Assembly (NCBI GenBank): GCA_002412965.1
Contig: DHWB01000007.1
Location: 175,962-239,961 of the forward strand
Source of the DNA: Desulfomicrobium sp. UBA5193
GTDB taxonomy: Bacteria; Desulfobacterota; Desulfovibrionia; Desulfovibrionales; Desulfomicrobiaceae
Direction of reading: 5' to 3'
DNA length: 64,000 bases
The translations under genes and the position numbers were made by a program. Positions 8,450-16,117 of the stretch are shown here, in pieces. Every line of letters begins with the position of its first letter. Position 1 is the first letter of the stretch. Under the pieces are notes generated by a model. The model saw only the letters and a program-made list of their open reading frames with translations. It had not been told where the DNA came from and ran no database searches.

Positions 8450-9208
8450 CTACCACCAGCGGATCATGTCCGTGACCGTCTTGCGGATGGCCATGAATTC
8501 CGGGTCCAGATAGTTGCGCGGCCGCGGCAGGTTGACTTCGATGTCCCCTTTGACGGTGGTCGGCTTGTTGCTGAGAATCAGGATGCGATCCGCGAGATAG
8601 ACCGCCTCCTCGATGTTGTGCGTCACAAACACGACCGTGATTTTGAGTTTTTGCCAGAGCCGGACGAGCTCATCCTCCAGGTAATACCGGAGTTTGACAT
8701 CCAGCTGTCCGTAGGGCTCGTCCATGAGCAGCAGATCGGGCTGGGTGGCGAAGGCCCTGGCCACCGCCAGTCGCTGTTCCATGCTGGCCGATATCTGGTT
8801 GGGATAGAGATGGGCGCAGTCAGCAAGACCGACCATCTCCAGGATCTCGTCCAGCCGCTTTTCGAGCTCCGGCTTCGGCAGCTTCTTGAGCTGCATGCCA
8901 AAGGCGATGTTGTCCCGCACCGTGCGCCACGGCAGGCTTGTCGCCTCCTGAAACACGTAGGCGATGTTGTGCTTGCCCGGATCGGCTTCCTCGCCACGAA
9001 TGCGGATGCTCCCGGCGGTGGCGGGAGTCAGTTTGGCCAGGGTGTTCATGAACGTCGTCTTGCCGCAACCGGTCGGGCCGACGATGCTGAGCAATTCTCC
9101 CGGCCGGACGGAAAAATTAATGTTGTCGAGGACCAGGAGCTCACCAAACTTCTTGGTCAGGTTCTCGACGACGATCCCTTCTTCATTTCGAGCAGGCATG
9201 GAGTTCAT
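8450..9208 (-). CDS. ABC importer ATPase, SsuB/TauB type, with degenerate signature motif
   Basis: A 252-residue nucleotide-binding subunit. Walker A is canonical (GPTGCGKTT), Walker B is LLLMDEP and the H-loop has its His (VTHNIEEA). The ABC signature, normally LSGGQ, reads ISASMEQR, so both signature glycines are lost. The other ATPase of the operon keeps the signature but has lost the H-loop His. The gene lies directly upstream of the binding-protein gene, unlike the usual TauABC order. A second in-frame ATG lies at 9199; neither has a strong Shine-Dalgarno. Confidence 0.87.
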   Translation of the reverse strand: MNSMPARNEEGIVVENLTKKFGELLVLDNINFSVRPGELLSIVGPTGCGKTTFMNTLAKLTPATAGSIRIRGEEADPGKHNIAYVFQEATSLPWRTVRDNIAFGMQLKKLPKPELEKRLDEILEMVGLADCAHLYPNQISASMEQRLAVARAFATQPDLLLMDEPYGQLDVKLRYYLEDELVRLWQKLKITVVFVTHNIEEAVYLADRILILSNKPTTVKGDIEVNLPRPRNYLDPEFMAIRKTVTDMIRWW

Positions 9209-9308
9209 GAACGATACCCGTAGTGTTGTAGTCGTTGCCGGGAATCCGCCCGGACAAAGCGCAATGCTCGCCTCTGATGCAATCCTGAGTCAGGCAGGCC
9301 CGCCGGCC

Positions 9309-10028
9309 TCACGGCTGCTTGCCATCCTTGACCACGGCCACGATCTCCCGGGCCAGCAGCTCGGCCGCGTCGAACGTGGGCTGCGCAAAGCCCAATTCCC
9401 CAAGGGCGCTGAGTTCCGTGCAGGCGATGATGAGCACCTCCGCGCCTTGGGATGCGATGCGCGATGCGATCTCGCGCAGTGCGTCATTGAGATCTTCGGA
9501 ACGCACTCCCGCCTTGATGTCCTTGATGAGCGCGAACAGGCGCTCCTGGTCGAAGGGACCGGGATAGACCACCTCGACCCCATGAGATTCGAAGCGCTTT
9601 TCGTACAGGCCGGTCATGCGCACGGCGGGTGAAGCCAGGAGGCCAACCGCACGCACGCCCGGGACTGCGGCGACAATGCTGCGCACCGTCAGTTCGATGA
9701 GATTGACCACAGGCACGCGGACCGCCGACTGCACATCCTCATAGTAATGGTGGGCAGTGTTGCAGGGGATGACCAGAAAATCGGCGCCCCAGGCTTCGAG
9801 CTTCCTGGCCATTTCGGCCAGGCACGGGGCAGGGCTCTCGCCGTTGCCTTCGATGATGGCCTTGATGCGCGAGGGCACCTTGGGGTTGTTGTCGACGATG
9901 CAGCGGATGTGATCGATGTCGTCCGCAGCCGGGGTCAACCTGATGATCCGTTGCATCAGGTCGACCGTGGCCTCGGGTCCCATGCCGCCGATGATTCCGA
10001 CAACCTTTTCCGATCGTGTCTGTGGCAT
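9309..10028 (-). CDS. Aspartate/glutamate-type amino acid racemase
   Basis: A 239-residue member of the PLP-independent Asp/Glu racemase family. The start is the ATG at 10028 with a GGAG Shine-Dalgarno; a TTG 12 bases upstream is less likely. Both catalytic cysteines are visible, Cys89 in PCNTAHH and Cys203 in ACTELS. The glycine-rich start GIIGGMGPEATVDLMQRI is typical. These enzymes invert the alpha-carbon using two Cys as acid and base. Next to a D-cysteine desulfhydrase/CuyA-like lyase it may interconvert D- and L-cysteate or D- and L-cysteine; cysteate is a close analogue of aspartate. The substrate is inference. Confidence 0.87.
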   Translation of the reverse strand: MPQTRSEKVVGIIGGMGPEATVDLMQRIIRLTPAADDIDHIRCIVDNNPKVPSRIKAIIEGNGESPAPCLAEMARKLEAWGADFLVIPCNTAHHYYEDVQSAVRVPVVNLIELTVRSIVAAVPGVRAVGLLASPAVRMTGLYEKRFESHGVEVVYPGPFDQERLFALIKDIKAGVRSEDLNDALREIASRIASQGAEVLIIACTELSALGELGFAQPTFDAAELLAREIVAVVKDGKQP

Positions 10029-10043
10029 TGCGGACTCCAAGCG

Positions 10044-11051
10044 TCAGCCCTTGCTTGAGAAGGTGTCCTGGTACGCATACAGGGCCGGAGAGCCGCCGGT
10101 ATGCAGGAAGACCACATTCGACCCCTTGGGGAAGAACCCCTTGCGCACGAGGTCGATCAAACCCGCGGCAGCCTTGCCCGAATAGACGGGGTCAAGCAGG
10201 ATGGCCTCGTTCTGCGCGAACAGCTTCACCGCTTCGACCATGCCTTCCGTGGGCAGGGAGTAGCCGGGTCCGACGTACTGGTCGAAGCAGACAACCTGCT
10301 CACGCGGCATCTCGCCCTTGATGTTCAGCTTGGCCGCGACTTCCAGGGAGAGCTTGTACACGATCTCTTCCTGGACCGGCTTGGTGCGGGAGACGTTCAT
10401 GCCGCTGACGGGAATGTTCGCGTTCATGCCGACAAGGCCTACAAACATGCCCGCATGCGTTCCGGCGCTGCCCGAGGGCACGACGATGTGATCGATGGGG
10501 AGGCGCATGTCATTGAGCTGTCCAAGCAATTCTTCCGCACAGGCCGCGTAACCCAGGGCGCCTATCGCGTTGGAGGCTCCGCCGGGGATGATGTAGGGCT
10601 TCTTTCCGCTCACGGCCACTTCGTCGGCGACCTTTTGCATTTCCGCCAGCATGTTCGAACCGGCCGGGACGACGCGCAGGGTCTTCACACCCAGAAGCTG
10701 GAACAGAAAATTGTTTCCGCTGGCTTCCGGCTTGTAGGAACCCTTGACGCGCTCCTCGAGCACGAGGTGGCAGTCCAGGCCTTCCTTCACGGCCCAGGCA
10801 AGGGTCAGCCGGCAATGGTTCGACTGGACCGCGCCGCAGGTGATGATGGTGTCCGCGCCCTTCTCCAGGGCGTCGCCGATGCAGAACTCGAGCTTGCGGG
10901 TCTTGTTGCCGCCGGCGGCGCCGGGGAGCAGATCATCACGCTTGATGAAGAGGTTCACATTCCCGCCCAGCGCCGTGGACAAATTGGGCATGGTTTCGAG
11001 AGGGGTGGCGCCGTTCAAATATGCGCGTCTGGGAAATCTTGTAAAATTCAT
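10044..11051 (-). CDS. PLP-dependent lyase, D-cysteine desulfhydrase / L-cysteate sulfo-lyase (CuyA-like) family
   Basis: A 335-residue fold-type II PLP enzyme of the ACC deaminase/DcyD family. The PLP lysine is about residue 50 in GGNKTRKLEF, and a Ser/Asn pair follows in AVQSNHCRLTLAWA. The phosphate-binding region includes VPSGSAGTHAG. Members cleave a beta leaving group from an amino acid to give 2-aminoacrylate, then pyruvate and ammonia. CuyA releases sulfite from cysteate; DcyD releases sulfide from D-cysteine. I cannot separate the two by eye. The sulfonate-type transporter and HpsN-like dehydrogenase favour CuyA; the racemase fits either. A GAGGTAA Shine-Dalgarno precedes the ATG. 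Confidence 0.85.
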   Translation of the reverse strand: MNFTRFPRRAYLNGATPLETMPNLSTALGGNVNLFIKRDDLLPGAAGGNKTRKLEFCIGDALEKGADTIITCGAVQSNHCRLTLAWAVKEGLDCHLVLEERVKGSYKPEASGNNFLFQLLGVKTLRVVPAGSNMLAEMQKVADEVAVSGKKPYIIPGGASNAIGALGYAACAEELLGQLNDMRLPIDHIVVPSGSAGTHAGMFVGLVGMNANIPVSGMNVSRTKPVQEEIVYKLSLEVAAKLNIKGEMPREQVVCFDQYVGPGYSLPTEGMVEAVKLFAQNEAILLDPVYSGKAAAGLIDLVRKGFFPKGSNVVFLHTGGSPALYAYQDTFSSKG

Positions 11052-11082
11052 GAGTTACCTCGCTGTATTTATGAACACGTGT

Positions 11083-11469
11083 TCAGGATTGAATATGAAA
11101 AACAGCCTCGATCTCAATGTCGGCCCCAAGCGGCAGGGCTGCCACCTGCACGGTGCTGCGGGCCGGAAACGGCGGATTGAAGTAGCTTGCATAGACGGCG
11201 TTCACCGCTTTGAAGTCCTGCATGTCGACCAGAAAGATTGTGGTCTTGACGGCATGCTCCAAACCTCCCCCCGCTGCCTCGGCAATGGAGCGAAGGTTCT
11301 TCAGGCAGTTGTGCGCCTGCTCCTCGATGGAACCGGAGGGCATGGTTCCCGTCAGAGGATCGATGGGTAGCTGCCCGGAGGCGAAGACCAGCCCGCCGAT
11401 GGAGATCGCCTGTGAATACGGGCCGACCGCGGCCGGGGCCTTGTCGGAATGGATGATTGTTCTCGGCAT
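11083..11469 (-). CDS. ridA: RidA family 2-iminobutanoate/2-iminopropanoate deaminase
   Basis: A 128-residue member of the YjgF/YER057c/UK114 family, complete in length. Typical motifs are GPYSQAI near residues 16-22, FASGQLPID, and the late Arg segment PARSTVQVAALPLGA that binds the substrate carboxylate. RidA hydrolyses reactive enamine/imine products such as 2-aminoacrylate. This is exactly the intermediate that the downstream DcyD/CuyA-like lyase would release, so the pairing supports the pathway reading. The start has a CTGGAGAA Shine-Dalgarno. The downstream lyase begins 31 bases after the stop. Confidence 0.93.
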   Translation of the reverse strand: MPRTIIHSDKAPAAVGPYSQAISIGGLVFASGQLPIDPLTGTMPSGSIEEQAHNCLKNLRSIAEAAGGGLEHAVKTTIFLVDMQDFKAVNAVYASYFNPPFPARSTVQVAALPLGADIEIEAVFHIQS

Positions 11470-11594
11470 TCGTGTTCTCCAGTCTCGGTTTCAAGTTCCG
11501 ATGATTTCGTAAAAACGTTCAGCGTGAAAAATTCCTTCGGTTCAGCGCAGTCGAAGGCAAACATCCCGGTCAGACTTGGACGCTCCTTGCCTCT

Positions 11595-12800
11595 TCATGC
11601 CAACGTCTCCGCCGCAACCTCCGAAATGATGTCAGCAATGCAGTGACAATCATCCAGATCGAACGTGAGCGGGATGCGCATGTCGCACAGTGACGCGAGC
11701 ACGCCATTGGTCCGGGGAAGTTCGGGCAACCCGCTGAAATAACGCCAGCTCTGATAGGCGCTGGTGAAGCCCACCGGCTCGATGTTCCCGAACCACTTGA
11801 GGTGCACGCCCCGCTCCTCGTTCGCCGCCAGGAACCTGTGCGTCGCGCTCTTGTCGGCATGGAGCAGGCTGAACTGGATCGAACTGGCCACGTAGCCTTC
11901 CCGAGGATCGCGGGCCGGACAGACCAGGCCGGGGATACGGTTCAATCGCTCTTCGAGCACCTGATAGCGCTCATTCCAGCGCACGCACCGCAGGTCGAGT
12001 TCGGCAAGCTGCGGCCGGAGCAGCGCGGCGCGCAGGTTGTCCATGCGGCAGCTGTAATTGGGGGTCAGCAGCTTGTGCTTCTCAAAGACGTCGAGGGAGG
12101 GTCTGGAGGTGTGCTTGTCGTAGAGCATGTATGAACCGGAGTGCAGAATGGCGCGAGCGATGATGTCCTCGTCGTCGGTCACCAAGAGCCCGCCTTCGCC
12201 CGAATTCATGTGCTTGTAGGTCTGCGTGCTGAAGCAGCCAATACGGCCGAATGTCCCGCTCTTGCGCCCGTTCCAGGTCGCGCCCATGGTGTGCGCGCAG
12301 TCCTCGATGAGCACGAGGCCATGCGCATCGCAGATCTCGAGGATGCGCTCCATGTCGGCGATGTGCCCGCGCATGTGGGACATGAGAAACCATTTGGCTG
12401 CGGAGTCCCGGGCCCTTCGATCCAGGTCGTCCAGATCGATGGTGTAGGAGTCCGTGATCTCGACAAGTTCGATGCGTGCGCCGGTGTTCTCTATGGCCCC
12501 CGGAACCGGAGCGAGCGTAAAGGCGTTGCACAGCACCTTGTCGCCGGGCTTCACCCCCGCGCTCTTCAGCGCGAGGTACATGGCGCTCCCGCACGAGGCG
12601 CAGGCAAGACAGTATTTTGTCCCCATGTAGGCGGCGAATTCAGTTTCGAGCAGGGCCGCTTCGCCGACCTCGCCGGGGCTGACGTTATAGCGATGCAGCT
12701 TCCCGCTCTGCATGATCTCCATGGCGCGGGCCATGCCCGCCTGCGGGATGGGTTCCTGCTGCGTAAAGTCCTTGGTGAAGCATTTCCGTGTCTGATTCAT
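11595..12800 (-). CDS. DegT/DnrJ/EryC1-family PLP aminotransferase
   Basis: A 401-residue fold-type I aminotransferase. The start is the ATG at 12800, with GGAG 7 bases upstream. The active-site lysine lies in FSTQTYKHMNSGEGG, preceded by LIEDCAHTMGATW (the PLP-contacting Asp) and CASCGSAMYLAL near the N-terminus. Family members usually aminate keto sugars, but many act on small substrates. Between an HpsN-like dehydrogenase and RidA/CuyA-like genes it could transaminate sulfopyruvate to cysteate or remove the amino group of the imported substrate. Both are inference. No nucleotide-sugar genes are nearby. Confidence 0.85.
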   Translation of the reverse strand: MNQTRKCFTKDFTQQEPIPQAGMARAMEIMQSGKLHRYNVSPGEVGEAALLETEFAAYMGTKYCLACASCGSAMYLALKSAGVKPGDKVLCNAFTLAPVPGAIENTGARIELVEITDSYTIDLDDLDRRARDSAAKWFLMSHMRGHIADMERILEICDAHGLVLIEDCAHTMGATWNGRKSGTFGRIGCFSTQTYKHMNSGEGGLLVTDDEDIIARAILHSGSYMLYDKHTSRPSLDVFEKHKLLTPNYSCRMDNLRAALLRPQLAELDLRCVRWNERYQVLEERLNRIPGLVCPARDPREGYVASSIQFSLLHADKSATHRFLAANEERGVHLKWFGNIEPVGFTSAYQSWRYFSGLPELPRTNGVLASLCDMRIPLTFDLDDCHCIADIISEVAAETLA

Positions 12801-12830
12801 GCCGATCTCCATGCTGCCGAATGCCGGACT

Positions 12831-14147
12831 TCAGGACTCGTGGCGCGGATGCCGATAGACGTGGAAATCCCACTCCTCTCCCGGAAAATACTTCTCAAGA
12901 CGCCAGTCGCAGGCGCGGGCGTGCCCTTCCATTCCCTCCACGCGGGACAGGCGGGAAGCAACGGCGCTGATGGTCTTGTTGGCCTCGGTGCTGATCTCCT
13001 GATATGTGTATATTTTCAGGAACTTGTGAACATTCAAGCCACCCGAGTAGTAACCGGCTTTTTTCGTGGGCAGGATGTGGTTGGTGCCCGAGCACTTGTC
13101 GCCATGGGGCACGGTGCTGCCCTCTCCGAGAAAGAGCGAGCCATAGGACTTCAGGTTGTGTTGCCACCACGCAAGATCCCTGGCCATGACCTGCACATGC
13201 TCCGCGGCATAGAGGTCGCTCACCTGGCGCATCTCTTCGCGGTCGGCGCAGAGGATGATCTCCCCGTAATCGCGCCAGGCGTTCCTGGGCACTTCCGGGT
13301 TTGGCATGTCCTCGATGTACAGGTCCATCAAGCGCAGGACATTCATGGCCAGCTCGCGGCTGTCGGTGAAAAGCCACACGGGCGAGTCGTAGCCGTGTTC
13401 GGCCTGGGACACGAGGTCGATGGCCACCGTCATGGGATCGGCGCTGGCATCGGCGATGACGGCGGACTCTGTCGGCCCGGCAAAGACATCGATGCCGCAC
13501 CGGCCCGAACCGGCCAGGATGGCCTTGGCTTCCGCCACGTACGCATTGCCCGGCCCGACTAGAATGTTCGCGGGCTTTCCGGTGAACAGGCCAAAGGCCA
13601 TGGTTGCGATGGCCTGAATACCGCCCATTTCAAGGATGATGTCGGCGCCCGCAAGATCCAGGGCAAAGGCGAGAGCGGGATCGATGCTGTCCCCCCGGGG
13701 CGGCGAACAGGCGATGACGCACGGCACCCCGGCAGCCTTTGCGGTGGCCACGCTCATCAGGGCCGAGCAGACGTGCGCAAAGCGCCCTCCAGGAACATAG
13801 CAGCCTGCGACATCCATGGGGATGATGCGCTGCCCGAGCCTGACTCCGGGGAAATTTTGCACTTCGAATTCGTGCAGGCTCGCGCGCTGCGCGACTGCGA
13901 AGTTCCGAACCTGCTCGTGCGCAAAAACGATGTCATCCTTGACAGACTGCGGCACACTCGCAATGAGCCGGGCCTTTTTATCGGCACCGAGGATGAACTC
14001 CCCTTCCCAGCGGTCATACTTTTGAGCCAGCTCCTGCACGGCGGCTTCCCGGCGAATCTCGATATCATGAAGAATGGACTGGACGGTTTCGCGCACGTTT
14101 TCGCTGCGAGATTCAGCAGTTGTCTGTGCTTTTTTTATGAATTCCAC
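12831..14147 (-). CDS. Histidinol-dehydrogenase-family protein, HpsN-like (candidate sulfopropanediol dehydrogenase)
   Basis: A 438-residue NAD-dependent zinc dehydrogenase of the HisD fold. The start is GTG at 14147, decided by AAGGAG seven bases upstream. HisD catalytic elements are retained: Gln/His in SQAEHG, the Glu-His pair in AAEHVQVM, the zinc Asp in GDKCSGTNHILPT and the C-terminal Glu/His in EGMEGHA. No other histidine genes are near, so histidine synthesis is unlikely. HpsN, a known member, oxidises R-2,3-dihydroxypropanesulfonate in two steps to R-sulfolactate. As first gene of an operon with a TauABC-like importer and CuyA-like lyase, an HpsN role is the leading hypothesis. Confidence 0.82.
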   Translation of the reverse strand: MEFIKKAQTTAESRSENVRETVQSILHDIEIRREAAVQELAQKYDRWEGEFILGADKKARLIASVPQSVKDDIVFAHEQVRNFAVAQRASLHEFEVQNFPGVRLGQRIIPMDVAGCYVPGGRFAHVCSALMSVATAKAAGVPCVIACSPPRGDSIDPALAFALDLAGADIILEMGGIQAIATMAFGLFTGKPANILVGPGNAYVAEAKAILAGSGRCGIDVFAGPTESAVIADASADPMTVAIDLVSQAEHGYDSPVWLFTDSRELAMNVLRLMDLYIEDMPNPEVPRNAWRDYGEIILCADREEMRQVSDLYAAEHVQVMARDLAWWQHNLKSYGSLFLGEGSTVPHGDKCSGTNHILPTKKAGYYSGGLNVHKFLKIYTYQEISTEANKTISAVASRLSRVEGMEGHARACDWRLEKYFPGEEWDFHVYRHPRHES

Positions 14148-14657
14148 GTCGGTGCTCCTTGGAATGAGTATCGTTCGAATGAATGGGCCTTGCGTTCATC
14201 CCCATCCAATCTTGATGTCAGAACTAGTTCCAAACCGAAGTGAAAGTCAATATTTTATAAAATATTTTATAAAATATTTTATGAGACACTTCGCGGAAAA
14301 AGTGTCATATGCTTTTCAAACATTAAAGCCTCCCTCACCAAAAGACATGGGAACCGGGCCGGATGACGCCAGATCAAGACGGGGGGATCAAAAATGATGT
14401 TTGAAAATTGCCCTGAAACATGATGCAAACGCAGCGCGATGCGAAGGCAATTTGCCTCGGATTCAGGCCAGTCCTCAGCGAACACCACGTTAATTGAGAA
14501 GACATACCCCATGAAGAGGAGTACGCGTGCGAGACAAATTTACGTAAAAACGCTGCTAAAAACGAGATTTCATAAAATATATACATGTTTGTGCACATTT
14601 CTTAATAAAAGAGACATTCTTGGTACGAACTGCAAAGCATATATTCTGGAGGAAGAG
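14148..14657. promoter_or_regulatory. Divergent control region between the dehydrogenase operon and gntR
   Basis: This 510-base AT-rich gap must hold the promoters of both divergent units. It contains a perfect palindrome GAACTAGTTC at 14221-14230 and three tandem copies of a 12-base AT unit at 14249-14282, about 75-135 bases upstream of the GTG of the operon. The gntR reading frame stays open back to 14439, but that part lacks protein-like character and the Shine-Dalgarno at 14649 favours the TTG at 14658. Confidence 0.55.
14249..14282. repeat. Three tandem 12-base AT repeats, candidate operator
   Basis: AAATATTTTATA is repeated two and five-sixths times in direct tandem. Because AAATATTT is itself a palindrome, the array offers three nested symmetric sites at one helical turn plus about 1.5 bases. 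It lies between the gntR gene and the operon it probably controls, so it is a good candidate for cooperative binding of the GntR protein or for intrinsic DNA bending. The binding role is inference. Confidence 0.55.
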
Positions 14658-15320
14658 TTGGGCTCAGATTCATCGAATGTAAAAGCTCTCATGGCGTACG
14701 ACATGATCAGAAATCTGATCTTGAGCGGGGACAAGCTTCCAGGAACACGACTGGTGCTGAGTGAATTGGAAGAGGAGTTACAGATTGGCCGCGGTCCTAT
14801 CCGGGAAGCATTGATGCGCCTGGACAGATCCGGTTTGGTCAAGAATATCCCATACAAGGGAGCCATTGTGGCCAGTCCCCCAAAGCTCAAAGAGATGCGG
14901 TACCTGTATGAGATCAGGGTGAACATTGAACTCAAGCTTGCCTTGGAAGCAATGGACAATCTCACTGAGGGAGATTTTGAGGACCTTGAAAACCTTTATG
15001 ATCAAATGAAAAAATTGCCGGAATCAGGTGGAAATTTTTTCACCCTCGATAGAATGTTCCACCGTCGAATGTATGAAGCATCGCAGTTGCCTCATTTATG
15101 CCTCATAGTGCATAAGCTATTGGAGTCTGTTGAAGTATTCCTGAATCTTTATAACTATGAACCACAAGATTGTTCGCATTTTATTGAAGAACATGCCTTA
15201 ATTCTTAAATCTTTACGTGAAAAAAATGGAAAGGTTCTCAGCGAAACACTCGAAAAAAATATACTTGGCGGACTGAACCTCATCGACAAGCAATATCAAC
15301 AAATTATCAAACATTCTTGA
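14658..15320 (+). CDS. GntR-family transcriptional regulator (FadR/FCD subfamily)
   Basis: A 220-residue DNA-binding regulator. The start is a TTG at 14658 preceded by GGAGG with a 5-base gap; this gives the usual length of the subfamily. Residues about 8-70 are a winged helix-turn-helix (LILSGDKLPGTRLVLSELEE, then GRGPIREALMRLDRSGLV). Residues about 85-210 form an all-helical FCD-type ligand domain (YEIRVNIELKLALEA, DRMFHRRMYEAS), with His/Asp residues that bind metal in many members. It is divergent from the sulfonate-type operon and likely responds to its substrate or an intermediate. Confidence 0.88.
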   Translation: MGSDSSNVKALMAYDMIRNLILSGDKLPGTRLVLSELEEELQIGRGPIREALMRLDRSGLVKNIPYKGAIVASPPKLKEMRYLYEIRVNIELKLALEAMDNLTEGDFEDLENLYDQMKKLPESGGNFFTLDRMFHRRMYEASQLPHLCLIVHKLLESVEVFLNLYNYEPQDCSHFIEEHALILKSLREKNGKVLSETLEKNILGGLNLIDKQYQQIIKHS

Positions 15321-15343
15321 TCAGTTAAGAACATTGAATACAA

Positions 15344-15378
15344 AAAAGGCGCACGGACATCACATCCATGCGCCTTTT
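15344..15378. terminator. Bidirectional terminator
   Basis: AAAAGGCGCACGGA and TCCATGCGCCTTTT form a 14-base stem with one mismatch (a G-U pair on the minus strand) and a 7-base loop. It is flanked by A-run and T-run tails. It lies between the convergent gntR and bacterioferritin genes and can serve both. Confidence 0.85.
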
Positions 15379-15398
15379 GCGGTTCATGTGCGCCAGAA

Positions 15399-15938
15399 TC
15401 AGTTTCCGCCGCTGATCAGAAAGCCCTTGGTGGAGGGTCCTGTGGAGGCGGAAGTGCCCGCGATCTTGGACAGGTAGGTGTCACCCAGGGTTTCGATGTG
15501 AGTGCCCACGTTTTCGAAATAGTTCATGTGAGCCTGTTCTTCTTCGATGATGGTCTCGAAGAGCTTCACGCTCAGGTTGTCGCCGTTGTCGCGGCAGGTC
15601 AGCAGAAACTGGTTGTAGATGTCGATGGTGTCGTCCTCGAGACCTGCGTCGTAAGGATAGATGGCCCGCACGTCCTGGGCCTTCTTCAGATCCCCGTCAT
15701 AGGACGTGGTCGGTTCGCCGCCCAGCTCCTTGACCCGCTCCGCGAACATCTCGGCGTGACGCATTTCGTCGATGGCGATGAGTTTCATCTTCGCGGCCAG
15801 CTCGCCGTAATCCATGCTGTCCAGGCCGTAATGCTGGTTCATGTACTGGGTGATGGCAAAGAGCTCCATGGCCCGCGCCTGGTTCAGGACATCGATGACG
15901 CGTCCTCTGCGTTCTTCCTTGGAAAGTCGTTCAGTCAT
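15399..15938 (-). CDS. bfr: Bacterioferritin, Desulfovibrio type
   Basis: A 179-residue ferritin-like protein. The ATG at 15938 follows GGAGG with a 5-base gap; a TTG 12 bases earlier is the Shine-Dalgarno itself. The four-helix-bundle diiron ligands are visible in RAMELFAITQYM, DEMRHAEMF, ETIIEEEQAHMNYF, and a Met suited to axial haem ligation lies in AKMKLIAI. Length and motifs match the D. desulfuricans bacterioferritin, which binds an iron-coproporphyrin haem. The role is iron oxidation and storage and protection from oxygen stress. It is monocistronic, with its own terminator. Confidence 0.92.
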   Translation of the reverse strand: MTERLSKEERRGRVIDVLNQARAMELFAITQYMNQHYGLDSMDYGELAAKMKLIAIDEMRHAEMFAERVKELGGEPTTSYDGDLKKAQDVRAIYPYDAGLEDDTIDIYNQFLLTCRDNGDNLSVKLFETIIEEEQAHMNYFENVGTHIETLGDTYLSKIAGTSASTGPSTKGFLISGGN

Positions 15939-16117
15939 GTGTTCCTCCAAAATATGTCAGGTTTGGTTGATTGAGCAAAAGATGTTTCCTGCTACCAAAG
16001 ACCGGGGGCGAGGGGCAAGTCATTTCAAAACGGATTTCCACGTCAAGCCCTCTTGAAGAGCCTCCCCTTCGGGAGTAAGCAGCCTTCTTTTGCATTCCTC
16101 GACAATCAGGAACTCAC

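Noticed and set aside
12831..14147. Histidine biosynthesis histidinol dehydrogenase
   Set aside because: No other his genes nearby; it sits in a transporter and amino-acid/sulfonate operon.
14439..14657. 73-residue extension of the GntR frame
   Set aside because: Poor protein composition; the TTG at 14658 with GGAGG gives the family's usual length.
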